64,000 bases of DNA. Origin: Mesorhizobium sp. (GTDB lineage Bacteria; Pseudomonadota; Alphaproteobacteria; Rhizobiales; Rhizobiaceae). Location of the stretch: assembly GCF_024710845.1 (NCBI RefSeq), contig NZ_JANJTZ010000047.1, positions 1-64,000 on the forward strand, written 5' to 3'. Shown here in pieces: positions 30,524 through 40,108 of the stretch; positions within the stretch are counted from its first letter, which is position 1, and the number at the start of each line of letters is the position of its first letter. The notes beneath the pieces are model-generated. The model saw only the letters and a program-made list of their open reading frames with translations. It was not told the origin of the DNA and did not search any database. A program made the position numbers and the translations under genes.

Positions 30524-31084
30524 ATGGCCAAGACGATCGACGAGCTTTCCAGTCGCTGGCTCAAACGCGCCAGCGGGTCCCTGAGCGAGGAAGAGAGCCG
30601 CGTCCTGCAAAGCGCGATCGACCGCAAGCCAGTCTCGCGCGATATCAACGAGAGTATCGCGGGTCAGGCGAGCGTAGGCGACCGCATAGCCGACAACATG
30701 GCGCGCGTGGGCGGCTCATGGGCCTTCATCATCGGCTTCCTTCTGTTCCTGGCGGTCTGGACGGCAGGCAATGCCTGGCTTCTGTCGCGCGACGCGTTCG
30801 ACCCCTACCCGTTCATCTTCCTGAACCTCATCCTGTCGATGATCGCGGCGCTGCAGGCGCCGATCATCATGATGTCGCAGAACCGGCAGGCCGCCCGCGA
30901 CCGGCTGGACGCGGCGCACGACTATGAGGTCAACCTCAAGGCCGAGATCGAGATCATGGCGCTGCACGAGAAGCTGGACGAACTGCGCCGGCGCGAGATA
31001 CTCAGCCTACAGACCGAGATCGCCGAACTCTCCGCTCATCTCAAGCGCATCGACGCGCGCCTGGGCTGGACCGGCGATCGGTGA
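30524..31084 (+). CDS. DUF1003 membrane protein
   Basis: This 186-residue protein has two central transmembrane helices (WAFIIGFLLFLAVWTAGNAW and FIFLNLILSMIAALQAPII). The MMSQNRQAARDRLDAAHDYE block is characteristic of DUF1003, and a coiled C-terminal region follows. Function is unknown. The start was chosen after an AGGAGGTCAGC ribosome site. Its stop overlaps the GTG start of the DedA gene (GTGA). Confidence 0.9.
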   Translation: MAKTIDELSSRWLKRASGSLSEEESRVLQSAIDRKPVSRDINESIAGQASVGDRIADNMARVGGSWAFIIGFLLFLAVWTAGNAWLLSRDAFDPYPFIFLNLILSMIAALQAPIIMMSQNRQAARDRLDAAHDYEVNLKAEIEIMALHEKLDELRRREILSLQTEIAELSAHLKRIDARLGWTGDR

Positions 31085-31659
31085 TCGACGTAGTTCACAC
31101 CCTTGTCGAACGCTTCGGGCTGCTGGCCGTCTTCGCCGGCTGCCTGGCCGAGGGCGAAAGCGCTGCCATCTTCGGCGGCTTCTTCGCGCACCAGCGGGTG
31201 TTCGACGTCTGGGCGACGGTGGCGGTGGCCTTCACCGGCGCGTTCCTCGGCGACACAGCACTGTTCCTCGCCGGCCGACGCTTCGCGGACCATCCACGCG
31301 TGCTGGCACTGCGTTCGCGCCCAGGCTTTAGCCAGGCGCACAGGATGGTCGAGCGGCATCCGAACATCTTCATCCTCTCCAACCGCTTCATTTGGGGCCT
31401 GCGGATGGTCGGCGGCGTGGCTGCGGGGCTGTCATCCGTTCCCGTGCCGCGCTTCCTGGCGCTCAACGCGGCCTCGGCGCTGGTATGGGCCTGCACCTTC
31501 GTCAGCATTGGCTACTTCTTCGGCCTAGGCGCCGAACATTTGATCGGCGATGCGCTGGTGAAGCACCAGCGATTGCTCATCGGGCTGGCGCTTGCGACCA
31601 CCGTCGCCCTGACAGGGCTGTGGGTCGGTAGGCGCTATCTAAGGAAACGACCGCGTTAA
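31081..31659 (+). CDS. DedA-family membrane protein
   Basis: This 192-residue VTT/SNARE-associated-fold protein has several hydrophobic helices. AEGESAAIFGGFFAH and GAFLGDTALFLAGRRF match the N-terminal DedA block. SNRFIWGLRMVGGVAAGLS corresponds to the conserved F/Y-x-R-x-x-P/G segment. DedA proteins are linked to undecaprenyl-phosphate or phospholipid flipping and membrane homeostasis; the exact substrate here is not known. It starts with GTG in a four-base overlap with the DUF1003 gene. Confidence 0.88.
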   Translation: MIDVVHTLVERFGLLAVFAGCLAEGESAAIFGGFFAHQRVFDVWATVAVAFTGAFLGDTALFLAGRRFADHPRVLALRSRPGFSQAHRMVERHPNIFILSNRFIWGLRMVGGVAAGLSSVPVPRFLALNAASALVWACTFVSIGYFFGLGAEHLIGDALVKHQRLLIGLALATTVALTGLWVGRRYLRKRPR

Positions 31660-31738
31660 GTCGTAGCCCGGTTGCTTGCGCGGGAAATCCAGCTCGCTAC
31701 CATTCGGGTCCACGATTGCGTTTTGTATCGGATTCTAG

Positions 31739-32218
31739 ATGTTGCGCACGATCATCTTCCCTGCCGCGGTCTTCCTGCTCGTCTCAATGCCCGCAAACGC
31801 GCAGCAGCCGCGCAATACGCTCGATCCGGGCGCGGCATCCAATCCCGCGTCCGGCACCATCACCGGCACGCTCAGTTACCCCAGCGACCACATTCCGCGC
31901 GAAATCCACATCTGCGCCGAGGGCGTCGAGAGCAAGAAGATCGTCTGCACCAACGAACATTTCACACAGACAGGCAAGGACGCGCGGACGACCTACCGCC
32001 TGCAGGTCGAGCCCGGTCCCTACCGCGTTTTCTCGATCCTGCCCGAAAGCTCTGACTTCGAGCCGTCCAGCGGTCTCGACTACCGTGCTTACTATTCTGA
32101 GTTCGTCACGTGCGGATCACAGGCGAGCTGTCCGTCGCACGAGCCCATCGTGGTCGAGGTCCCGGCGGGCAAGACGGTCGAAAGGATCGATCCCAACGAT
32201 TGGTATGCCCCGAACTGA
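31739..32218 (+). CDS. secreted hypothetical protein
   Basis: This 159-residue protein has a clear cleavable signal peptide (FPAAVFLLVSMPANAQQ). The mature part is a small all-beta-looking domain with four cysteines (HICAEGV, KIVCTNE, VTCGS, SCPSHE) that could form two disulfides. TYRLQVEPGPYRVFSILP resembles a carboxypeptidase-regulatory or transthyretin-like beta-sandwich fold, but I do not recognise a family. It stands alone between DedA and dgkA. Confidence 0.75.
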   Translation: MLRTIIFPAAVFLLVSMPANAQQPRNTLDPGAASNPASGTITGTLSYPSDHIPREIHICAEGVESKKIVCTNEHFTQTGKDARTTYRLQVEPGPYRVFSILPESSDFEPSSGLDYRAYYSEFVTCGSQASCPSHEPIVVEVPAGKTVERIDPNDWYAPN

Positions 32219-32345
32219 TTTCACCAGCGATTGCTGATCGGTGTCGTCGTCTCGCTATCAGCGGCAGCAATCGGCTTGCACGCCGTAACATAGGGATTTG
32301 TGGCCGCAGGTCGCGTATCGGCAGTCGATTCCGCCAGCGAGTGCA

Positions 32346-32705
32346 TCAAATTGCTAACCCCGCGATCTTCTCCGCGACCGCGAGCAGCCAGACGCCGCCG
32401 GCGATGACGATCGAGATCAGCACCGCGAGCGAGCCGCAGTCTTTGGCCAGCTGGATGTCGGTGTTGAATTCGCGGCTGAATGCGTCGCAGGCGGCCTCGA
32501 TGCCGGTGTTCAACACCTCGACGATGATCAGGAGCAGGATCGCGCCGATGAGCAGCGCGAAACCGCGCCAGCTATCGGCCAGGAACCAGGCGACCGGTAG
32601 GGCAGCGCCAAGCAGGAAAATCTCCTGCTGGAATGCCTTCTCGGAGCGAATCAGCCGGCCGAAGGCGCGCAGCGAGTTCCGGAAGGCGTTGACGAGACGT
32701 TGCAT
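32346..32705 (-). CDS. dgkA: diacylglycerol kinase
   Basis: This 119-residue integral membrane kinase recycles diacylglycerol to phosphatidic acid. The N-terminal SLRAFGRLIRSEKAFQQE contains the conserved glutamate, and VEVLNTGIEAACDAFS is the catalytic signature, followed by KDCGSLAV. Three transmembrane helices fit the family. It is transcribed leftward, downstream of the extradiol dioxygenase gene. Confidence 0.94.
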   Translation of the reverse strand: MQRLVNAFRNSLRAFGRLIRSEKAFQQEIFLLGAALPVAWFLADSWRGFALLIGAILLLIIVEVLNTGIEAACDAFSREFNTDIQLAKDCGSLAVLISIVIAGGVWLLAVAEKIAGLAI

Positions 32706-32757
32706 CGGCGATCTCCGCCTGACGAGCCAGGCGGAGATCGTTTAGCCGATTTCGCTC

Positions 32758-33555
32758 TCAATGGAACAGATAGGAATCGTAGGCAAAGAAGCCGAGTTCC
32801 TTGGACGCATGCACGCGCTCGCCATGTGCATCCTTGCCCGCCGCCCCGAGCGCGAAGAAGATCGGCATCAGGTGCTCGTCGGTCGGATGGTTCTCGGCCG
32901 GGAACGGCGCGCGTGTCTTCCAGTCGAGCAGCGCATCGACATCGCCGGCCGCGATCCTGTCGGCGAACCAGGCGGTAAACGCATCGACCTTGCGCACGAG
33001 TTCCGGATCGGGCGCCTTGCCCTCGCGCATGACCGGGAAGAACGCCCGCAGATTGTGCGTGATATGGCCGGAGCCGACCAGAAGCACGCCTTCCTCGCGC
33101 AGCGGACTGAGCGCCTGGCCGAGGCGATAGTGCCACGCCGCATCGCGGTTGGGATCGATCGACACCTGGACGATCGGGATATCGGCCTGCGGGAAAGCCA
33201 GCAGCATCGGCGTCCAGGCACCGTGGTCGTAGCCGCGCTTGCCGACGGTGCAGGGCGAAAGACCGGCCTTCTCCAGCAGCGCGACGACCTTTGCCGCCAG
33301 CGCCGGTTCGCCAGGTGCCGGATACACCATCTTGTAAAGTTCCGGGGCGAATCCCCTGAAATCGTAGATCATATCCGGCGCCGGGTCGGTCACGACAACG
33401 ACGCCATCGGTCTCGAAATGCGCCGAGACCAGCACAATCGCCTTCGGGCGCGGCATGTGCTCGGGCAGCGTTTCAAGGAAGTGGCGCGCCTCGGAATCGG
33501 AGGTGACGATGTTGGGGCCGCCGTGGGAGATGAAAAGGGAAGGCATCGTGGTCAT
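32758..33555 (-). CDS. class III extradiol ring-cleavage dioxygenase (4,5-DOPA dioxygenase YgiD-like)
   Basis: This 265-residue protein is of the LigB/YgiD type. The metal-ligand histidines are visible in FISHGGPN, VSAHFETDG and GSGHITHNL. KRGYDHGAWTPMLLAFPQAD is the typical middle block. E. coli YgiD opens the DOPA ring; the substrate here may differ. Two near ATGs exist; the one at 33555 was chosen because AAGGAG then has an eight-base spacing, whereas it is only two bases from the first. Confidence 0.88.
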   Translation of the reverse strand: MTTMPSLFISHGGPNIVTSDSEARHFLETLPEHMPRPKAIVLVSAHFETDGVVVVTDPAPDMIYDFRGFAPELYKMVYPAPGEPALAAKVVALLEKAGLSPCTVGKRGYDHGAWTPMLLAFPQADIPIVQVSIDPNRDAAWHYRLGQALSPLREEGVLLVGSGHITHNLRAFFPVMREGKAPDPELVRKVDAFTAWFADRIAAGDVDALLDWKTRAPFPAENHPTDEHLMPIFFALGAAGKDAHGERVHASKELGFFAYDSYLFH

Positions 33556-33732
33556 GGACATTCTCCTTGCTCGTTACATACGCCTTCCCCTGGTGGGTGG
33601 GCAGAGCGTACCCCTTCGACTGAGCGTTCAGGAATATCGAACGCCCTCTCGAAGTTCGTGCATCAATCGATGACCCCCGCGCATCGTCCGGCGCCGAGCT
33701 GAGCGGTGGCTCGCGAATTCCTCCATGGGGCG

Positions 33733-35130
33733 ATGACGGACGCGATGCAGAAGGCTAGCCTTGGGCAAACAAGGGGGACGACATTGCAGGACGAACTCGC
33801 ACGCTTCCTCGAGGCGCATCCGCAAACCACGCATCTTGACGCCGTTCTGTTCGATCTGTGCGGCAACGCCTACGGCAAGCGCATGCCACGGACGCACATG
33901 GCAAAGTTCTTCGACTCAGGTTCGCCGATCTGCGCGGCGATGTCGCTGGTCGACGTGCAGGGCAATACCGCCGATCCGATGGGTTATGGCTTTTCGGACG
34001 GCGATCCGGACGCGACGGTGATGCCGGTCGCGGGAACGCTGGCGCCGGTGCCGTGGAATCCCGGCATCGCCCAGGTGCTGTGCACCACGGCAAGCGCGTC
34101 ATCCGGCGAGGCGTTCTGGTACGATCCGCGAGCAGTACTGTCCCGCACCGTCTCCATCTTGCACGGGGCCGGCCTGCGCCCGGTCGTGGCGGCTGAGCTT
34201 GAGTTCTACCTGATTGATCCGGCACGCGCCGAGGACGGCTCTCCCCTACCCGTCCGATCGCCCAAGACCGGCATCCCGGAAGCCGCCGGCAAGGTACTGT
34301 CGCTCGCCAAGCTGGACGAATACCAGCCCTTTATCTCCGCGGTGGAAGCCGCCTGCGCGGCGCAGCACATCCCCTCCTCGACCATCATCAGCGAATATGG
34401 CGCCGGGCAGTTCGAAGTGAACCTGGAGCACCGCGACGATCCGGTTCGCGCCGCCGACGACGCCTGCCTGCTGCGGCGGGTGATCCAGTCCGTGGCGCGG
34501 CAGTTCGGCATGGAGGCGACCTTCATGTCGAAGCCGTTTCCGGACATGGCCGGCAGCGGCCTGCACGTCCATGCGAGCGTTCTCGGACCGGATGGGCAGA
34601 ACCTGTTCGACGACCGCCGGACCGACGGCCAGACCATGCTCGGCCATGCTGTGGCGGGCCTCCAGGCGACGATGGCCGAGGGCATGGCGATCTTCGCGCC
34701 CAACCTCAATGTCTTCCGCCGCTTCGCCGCCAACAATTTCACCCCGGTGACACGCGACTGGGGCGAGAACAACCGTTCCGTCGCCTTCCGCGTGCCGGTC
34801 TCTTCGGGGGCGGCGCGAAGGGTCGAGCATCGTGCGTCTGGCGCTGAGGCGAACCCCTATCTCGTCATCGCCGCGGTGCTCGCGGGTATGCATCACGGTA
34901 TCGAGAACCGGCTCGACCCCGGCCCGATGCATACCGGCAATGCGGGCGCCGAGGTCGATCCGGACCTGCCGCTGACCCCGTGGGATTCGCTTAAACGCCT
35001 GCGCGGGGCGACCATCCTGCCGCGTTGGCTGGGAGATGACTATCCGGCGATCTATGCGAGCGTGAAGGAGGCCGAGTTCGCCGCCTTCATGAGCGCTATC
35101 TCTCGGCGCGAATACGAGTGGTATTTATAG
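33733..35130 (+). CDS. glutamine synthetase-family ligase (gamma-glutamylpolyamine synthetase type)
   Basis: This protein of about 465 residues has the glutamine synthetase catalytic fold. AAELEFYLID and YGAGQFEVNLEH supply metal-binding glutamates and GSGLHVHASV the histidine loop. ENNRSVAFRVP supplies the arginine that binds glutamate phosphate. It lacks the adenylylation loop and length of GlnA type I and resembles PuuA/GlnA3-like enzymes that join glutamate to putrescine or other amines. The start is uncertain: a GTG at 33706 is also possible. It is divergent from the dioxygenase gene. Confidence 0.87.
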   Translation: MTDAMQKASLGQTRGTTLQDELARFLEAHPQTTHLDAVLFDLCGNAYGKRMPRTHMAKFFDSGSPICAAMSLVDVQGNTADPMGYGFSDGDPDATVMPVAGTLAPVPWNPGIAQVLCTTASASSGEAFWYDPRAVLSRTVSILHGAGLRPVVAAELEFYLIDPARAEDGSPLPVRSPKTGIPEAAGKVLSLAKLDEYQPFISAVEAACAAQHIPSSTIISEYGAGQFEVNLEHRDDPVRAADDACLLRRVIQSVARQFGMEATFMSKPFPDMAGSGLHVHASVLGPDGQNLFDDRRTDGQTMLGHAVAGLQATMAEGMAIFAPNLNVFRRFAANNFTPVTRDWGENNRSVAFRVPVSSGAARRVEHRASGAEANPYLVIAAVLAGMHHGIENRLDPGPMHTGNAGAEVDPDLPLTPWDSLKRLRGATILPRWLGDDYPAIYASVKEAEFAAFMSAISRREYEWYL

Positions 35131-35139
35131 GAAACAAGA

Positions 35140-36396
35140 TCAGTTCGCGCCGGCTCGCACGATCGCCTTTGTCGGCCGGTCGACATGTTCGGGCCGTATG
35201 CCGATCCCCACCAGCCGCGCGGGCAGTCCGCGCAGCAACGGGCAGCGAGCCAGAAGCCGCACCGGCAAAGGCGGACGAATGAGACCTTCACCGCGTCCCG
35301 CCTCGGCGAGCACCGGTGTCAGAACGCGGTCGTGAATGAACACCTGCGCGGCCTGCGTCATGCGCGTCGGCAGCATGCGCCGCCGCTGCACCGCTTCGAG
35401 ATCGCGCTCGGCGAGACGCTTCTCCTTCAGCGGGACGGCGAGCGCATTTGCGGTTGCGACGGCGTCCTGGATTGCCAGGTTGATGCCGACGCCGCCAACC
35501 GGCGACATGGCGTGCGCCGCGTCGCCGATCGAAAGGAAGCCAGGCCGGTGCCACCGTGTCAGCCGGTCGACCGACACACTGAGAAGCTTGAGATCGTCGA
35601 AGCTCGAAATCTCGGCTGCCCGCGCAGCGCCACCGGGGAGCATTGGCGCGATGTCGGCACGAAAGGCCTCGATGCCGCGCGCCCGGACGTTTTCGGCTGC
35701 GCCCTTCGGGATGACATAGGCGCATTGCCAGTAGTCGCCACGAAAGATCCGGACCATCAGCCTGCCGGGCTCGAAGCGGCCTCCTGTCTCAGTCCCCTCC
35801 CCGTCGCGGCGCGAAAGGCGGAACCAGAACACGTCGATCGGCGCCCCGAGATCTTCGACAGCCAGGCCGGCGGCACTGCGAAGGGTCGACTTTCGGCCCG
35901 AGGCGTCGACAACGAGATCGGCCAGAATCTCGACGGGGCCGTCGGCCGTCTCGGCGCGCAGACCGACCACCTTGCCGTCCGTCTCGATCAGGCCGGTCGC
36001 GTCGGCGTTCATCTTGAGCGAGAAGCCGGCGAAGGCGGAGGCCTCCGCCGCAAGGAAATCCAGGAAATCCCATTGCGGCATCAGGACGATGTAGCGATGC
36101 CGCGATTTGAGGCGCGAGAAATCTGCCACCGGATAGTCCCTGTCACCAAAGCCGGCCGACAGCGTCTGGACCTTCTGGTGCGGCAAAGCGAGCAATCGCT
36201 CGTCCATGCCCAGTTCCGCCATGACGTCCAGCGTCGATGGATGAAGCGTATCGCCGCGAAAGTCGCGCAGGAAATCGCCGTGCTTCTCCAACACCAGCAC
36301 TTCGACACCGGCGCGCGCGAGAAGCAGGCCGAGCACCATGCCGGCCGGACCGCCCCCGGCGATGCAGCACGTCGTGCGGATCGCCGAGACGGTCAT
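35140..36396 (-). CDS. FAD-dependent aromatic-type monooxygenase
   Basis: This 418-residue flavoprotein has the dinucleotide motif GGGPAGMVLGLLLARAG near the N terminus. The second FAD motif SIGDAAHAMSPVGGVGINLA carries the GD signature. The DG-type middle motif is DLVVDASGRKSTLR. This is the group A hydroxylase architecture (UbiH, para-hydroxybenzoate hydroxylase, PF01494). The aromatic substrate is unknown. It converges on the glutamine synthetase-like gene with nine bases between stops and follows aroG on the same strand by 16 bases. Confidence 0.88.
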   Translation of the reverse strand: MTVSAIRTTCCIAGGGPAGMVLGLLLARAGVEVLVLEKHGDFLRDFRGDTLHPSTLDVMAELGMDERLLALPHQKVQTLSAGFGDRDYPVADFSRLKSRHRYIVLMPQWDFLDFLAAEASAFAGFSLKMNADATGLIETDGKVVGLRAETADGPVEILADLVVDASGRKSTLRSAAGLAVEDLGAPIDVFWFRLSRRDGEGTETGGRFEPGRLMVRIFRGDYWQCAYVIPKGAAENVRARGIEAFRADIAPMLPGGAARAAEISSFDDLKLLSVSVDRLTRWHRPGFLSIGDAAHAMSPVGGVGINLAIQDAVATANALAVPLKEKRLAERDLEAVQRRRMLPTRMTQAAQVFIHDRVLTPVLAEAGRGEGLIRPPLPVRLLARCPLLRGLPARLVGIGIRPEHVDRPTKAIVRAGAN

Positions 36397-36412
36397 CGCG
36401 CTGCTGGCCTCG

Positions 36413-37786
36413 TCAGCCGTTTGCAGCCTTCTTGGCCGGGACCTGCTTGCCCTTCTTTAGCAATTCGCTGACGAGGAAGGCGAGCTCCACCGCCTGGTCG
36501 GCGTTGAGGCGCGGGTCGCAATGCGTGTGATAGCGGTCCTGCAGGTCCTCGTCGCGGACGGCGCGCGCGCCGCCGGTGCACTCGGTGACGTTCTTGCCGG
36601 TCATCTCGACATGGATGCCGCCCGGGTGCGTGCCCTCGGCATGATGCACGTCGAAGAAGGTCTGCACCTCCTTCAGGATGCGGTCGAACGGGCGCGTCTT
36701 GTAGCCAGCGGCCGTGATCGTGTTGCCGTGCATCGGGTCGCAGGACCAGACGACCTTGCGGCCTTCCTTCTCGACGGCGCGGATCAGCTTCGGCAGATGT
36801 TCTCCCACCTTGTCGTAGCCGAAGCGGGCGATCAGGGTCAGGCGGCCGGGCTCGTTTTCGGGATTGAGCAGGTCTATGAGTTGGATCAACCCGTCCGGCG
36901 TCAGCGAAGGACCACACTTCAGGCCGAGCGGGTTCTTGATGCCGCGGCAGTATTCGACATGGGCATGGTCGGGCTGGCGCGTGCGGTCACCGATCCAGAT
37001 CATGTGGCCCGAGGTCGCGTACCAGTCGCCGCTCGTCGAATCGACGCGGGTCAGCGCCTCTTCGTAACCGAGCAGCAGCGCCTCGTGGCTGGTGTAGAAG
37101 TCGGTCTCGCGCAGCGCGTAATTGGTCTCAGACGTGATGCCGACCGCGCGCATGAAATCCATCGTCTCGGTGATGCGGTCGGCGAGCGCCTGATAGCGTT
37201 CGGCCTGCGGGCTGTCCGAGACGAAGCCCAACATCCAGCGATGTACGTTTTCCAGCGAGGCGTAGCCGCCCTGCGCGAAAGCGCGCAGAAGGTTGAGCGT
37301 CGCGGCGGACTGGCGGTAGGCCATCTCCTGACGCGCGGGATCGGGAATGCGCGACTTTTCGTCGAAGTCGATGCCGTTGATGATGTCGCCGCGGTAGGAC
37401 GGCAAGACCACGTCGCCCTTCTTCTCCACGTCGGAAGAGCGCGGCTTGGCGAACTGGCCGGCGATGCGGCCGACCTTCACCACCGGCTGCGAGCCGGCGA
37501 AGGTCAGCACGACCGACATCTGCAGGAAGACGCGGAAGAAGTCGCGGATGTTGTCGGCGCCGTGCTCGGCGAAGCTCTCGGCGCAGTCGCCGCCCTGCAG
37601 CAGGAAGGCCTGGCCTTCCGCGACCTGGGCGAGCTGCTTCTTCAGCTTGCGCGCTTCACCTGCAAAAACGAGGGGCGGATAGGTGGCGAGGGTCTTTTCC
37701 ACCGCTTCGAGGGCCGAGAGGTCCGGATAGGACGGAACCTGCTGAATCGGCTTGCCGCGCCAGGAGTTCGGAGACCATTTTGCCAT
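36413..37786 (-). CDS. aroG: 3-deoxy-7-phosphoheptulonate synthase, class II
   Basis: This 457-residue class II (plant-type) DAHP synthase condenses erythrose-4-phosphate and phosphoenolpyruvate, the first step of the shikimate pathway. [14 protein letters not shown] contains the metal-ligand cysteine. [24 protein letters not shown] and VTECTGGA are the other class II signatures. The start is the ATG giving [12 protein letters not shown]. An intergenic region of 263 bases separates it from the divergent ABC transporter; I saw no riboswitch there. Confidence 0.96.
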   Translation of the reverse strand: MAKWSPNSWRGKPIQQVPSYPDLSALEAVEKTLATYPPLVFAGEARKLKKQLAQVAEGQAFLLQGGDCAESFAEHGADNIRDFFRVFLQMSVVLTFAGSQPVVKVGRIAGQFAKPRSSDVEKKGDVVLPSYRGDIINGIDFDEKSRIPDPARQEMAYRQSAATLNLLRAFAQGGYASLENVHRWMLGFVSDSPQAERYQALADRITETMDFMRAVGITSETNYALRETDFYTSHEALLLGYEEALTRVDSTSGDWYATSGHMIWIGDRTRQPDHAHVEYCRGIKNPLGLKCGPSLTPDGLIQLIDLLNPENEPGRLTLIARFGYDKVGEHLPKLIRAVEKEGRKVVWSCDPMHGNTITAAGYKTRPFDRILKEVQTFFDVHHAEGTHPGGIHVEMTGKNVTECTGGARAVRDEDLQDRYHTHCDPRLNADQAVELAFLVSELLKKGKQVPAKKAANG

Positions 37787-38049
37787 TTTCGCACCCAATC
37801 ACGTTGCGGGACGGCAGCCCGCGCCAGAAACTCCCGGCTTTCCGGGAAGGCGGTGCTATACAGGAAGCACGGCCCTTCTTCCAGAGCCATTCGCCCCGCC
37901 GGTCTGTCCTAACGTCAGTGTGGCCCATCCGCCACCTTGGCCCAATGGCGTAAACCCAACGGGAATATTTCACTAGGACAATGGACGAACCATGTTAGCC
38001 TGAAAAGAAAAAGCAAATCAGTCTCTGGGACGGGAACAAGGGTGGGGAT

Positions 38050-40023
38050 GTGGTGAATCGGGTCTTCGGGCCACGATGGGTGTCAGCATCACAGCGGTGG
38101 TTCGGCGTCGACAGTGACGCGTCTCCGCATCGGACGCCCGTATCGGCGATGCGCAGCTTCTGGGGCCTGCTCAGAGCTTACTGGTTCTCGGACTCCTGGA
38201 AGGAAGCGTGGGGGTTCACCCTCGTCATCGCCATCCTGACGGGCCTCTCCAGCAAGGCCAGCGTGTGGATGGCCGAGGCTTCTGGCGAGCTGATCAACTC
38301 CATCGCCTTCTTCCACAGCGACGACAATCTCACGCCACTGCGGTCGTTGCTCATGGCGGCCGGCACGCTGGTGTTCCTGGTGATCCTCAAGGACGCCGGC
38401 TTCACCGGGGTCAGGCACCTGTTTTCGACGACGCTGCACCGCAAGTGGCGCGCTTGGCTCGACCAACGCTTCAACGACGCGCTTCTCGATGCCAACCACA
38501 CGCACTACCACCTCCAGAACGGCGATGCGGGTGCCGCGCTCGACAATGTCGACCAGCGCGTGCAGGAGGCGGTCAAGGGAATGACAGGCGGCGCGATCGG
38601 GCTCGCCATGGGCGTCGTCGGCGTGCTGATGTCGGTGTTCTTCGTCGGCCAGAAGCTGATCGAGACATCGACCTCGGTTCCCGGCCTCGACTTCCTCGGC
38701 GAATATGGCAGCGCGACGCTCGCGTTCTGCGCCGTGCTTGTCTACGTGCCGGTGAACACCTGGATCGCGCTCAAGCTCGGCGGTCTGCTCGAACGGCTGA
38801 CGATCCGGATGCAGCAGGCGGAAGGCAGCTACCGAGGCGTGCTCAACACGCTGCTGCGGCGCAGCTTCCACGTCGCGGCGGCCGGCGGCGAAGGGGTCCA
38901 AAAGGATATCCACCGCCGGATATACCGCGACATCGACGGCACATGGGGCAGCCTCAACCGGGTGCATGCCGGATACATGTCGTTTGAATTGATCTACAAC
39001 TTCATCGCCGCACGCGTCGTCGCCTATGGCCCAGGGCTGCTGCCCTACGTCAACCAGCAAGTCAGCCTGAAGAGCTATGTGACAGGCGCCGAACTGATCA
39101 ATTCAATGATCCAGCAATGTTCCTGGTTCATCCACGTCATGCCGGCCATCGCGACGCTCAAGGCCAATTCGCGCCGCATCATCGACCTCGCCGAAGCGAT
39201 CGAGAACGTGCAGGCGCCGACCGACTACTACCGCCGCACCGGTCGCAGCGAGTTCCTGCGCACCCACCAGGACGCGGCTTTCGGCCTGACCATCCGCAAT
39301 CTCGAACTGACGCATCAGGGCATGGACGCGCAGCCATTCCTGTCGGCACCGTTCCTCAACTTCCGCCGCGGCGAATGGACATTCGTGACCGGCGAATCGG
39401 GCTGCGGCAAGACCTCGCTCATCAAGGCGATCAACGGGCTGTGGCCGTACGGCGGCGGCAGCATCGCGCTGCCGGAGGGCGTGCGCGCCTTCTATGCCTC
39501 GCAGGACATCCGGCTACCACCGATCACCCTCAAGCGTCTCGTCTGTCTTCCCGACCCGCCCGACGACTTCCGCGATGCACAGGTGACCGCCGCATTGCAC
39601 GATGCCGGACTTGGGACCTTCATCTCCTATCTCGACGAGGAGACGCGTGATGGCCAGCTCTGGGACACGGTGCTGTCGGGCGGCCAGCGGCAGAAGCTCT
39701 TCGTCGCGCGGATCCTGCTGCACAAGCCCGGCCTTCTGTTCCTCGACGAGGCGACGGCCGCGTTGGACGGTTCGTCGAAGATCGCCTTCCATCAGGCGAT
39801 CAAGGATCATTGTCCGAATGTCACCGTGATCAGCGTCATGCACGAGGCTGTGCCGCCGCGGTCGCTCTCGGGCGAGAGCTTCTACGATTCTATCCTCTCG
39901 GTGGCGGACGGCTTGGCCTCGAAGCGGCAGATCGATCCCATCCTGCCCGAAGGTGCCATCCCCTTCCCGACGAAGCGCCAGCGCAGGCGCCGCCTGGAGA
40001 GCATCCGGGTGCCGGCCGAATAA
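38050..40023 (+). CDS. ABC transporter ATPase/permease fusion, SbmA/BacA-like (ABC-D type)
   Basis: This 657-residue half-transporter has an N-terminal membrane domain of six predicted helices (about 45 to 400) and a C-terminal ATPase. Walker A is TGESGCGKTS, the signature is LSGGQRQK and Walker B is LLFLDEATAALD. The GLWPYGGGSIALPEG stretch after Walker A is typical of the ABC-D/YddA group related to peptide importers BacA and SbmA and to Rv1819c. The substrate may be a peptide, cobalamin-like compound or lipid; it cannot be told from sequence. Start is GTG; a second GTG follows immediately. Confidence 0.9.
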   Translation: MVNRVFGPRWVSASQRWFGVDSDASPHRTPVSAMRSFWGLLRAYWFSDSWKEAWGFTLVIAILTGLSSKASVWMAEASGELINSIAFFHSDDNLTPLRSLLMAAGTLVFLVILKDAGFTGVRHLFSTTLHRKWRAWLDQRFNDALLDANHTHYHLQNGDAGAALDNVDQRVQEAVKGMTGGAIGLAMGVVGVLMSVFFVGQKLIETSTSVPGLDFLGEYGSATLAFCAVLVYVPVNTWIALKLGGLLERLTIRMQQAEGSYRGVLNTLLRRSFHVAAAGGEGVQKDIHRRIYRDIDGTWGSLNRVHAGYMSFELIYNFIAARVVAYGPGLLPYVNQQVSLKSYVTGAELINSMIQQCSWFIHVMPAIATLKANSRRIIDLAEAIENVQAPTDYYRRTGRSEFLRTHQDAAFGLTIRNLELTHQGMDAQPFLSAPFLNFRRGEWTFVTGESGCGKTSLIKAINGLWPYGGGSIALPEGVRAFYASQDIRLPPITLKRLVCLPDPPDDFRDAQVTAALHDAGLGTFISYLDEETRDGQLWDTVLSGGQRQKLFVARILLHKPGLLFLDEATAALDGSSKIAFHQAIKDHCPNVTVISVMHEAVPPRSLSGESFYDSILSVADGLASKRQIDPILPEGAIPFPTKRQRRRRLESIRVPAE

Positions 40024-40053
40024 GGCTGTTTGTTCAAGTCGGAACAATATTTC

Positions 40054-40084
40054 TTGACTTTGACGTTAACGTCAATGGTAACCT
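40054..40084 (+). promoter_or_regulatory. MerR-type promoter with long spacer
   Basis: A -35 box TTGACT and a candidate -10 TAACCT are separated by 19 bases instead of 17. A perfect palindrome fills the spacer. Over-long spacers with a centred dyad are the mark of promoters remodelled by MerR-family activators. The start codon of the alpha/beta hydrolase lies 24 bases beyond. Confidence 0.6.
40060..40075. promoter_or_regulatory. 16-bp perfect palindromic operator
   Basis: TTGACGTTAACGTCAA is a perfect 16-base dyad. It resembles the operators described for LiuR-type MerR regulators of acyl-CoA and branched-chain amino acid catabolism. No MerR gene is present in the window, so the regulator would be encoded elsewhere. 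Confidence 0.65.
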
Positions 40085-40108
40085 CCTCTCATCGATAGGG
40101 AGGTGCCG

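Noticed and set aside
37787-38049. A riboswitch or small RNA in the aroG-ABC transporter gap
   Set aside because: No conserved riboswitch core, strong hairpin or terminator was visible; it looks like a plain divergent promoter region.
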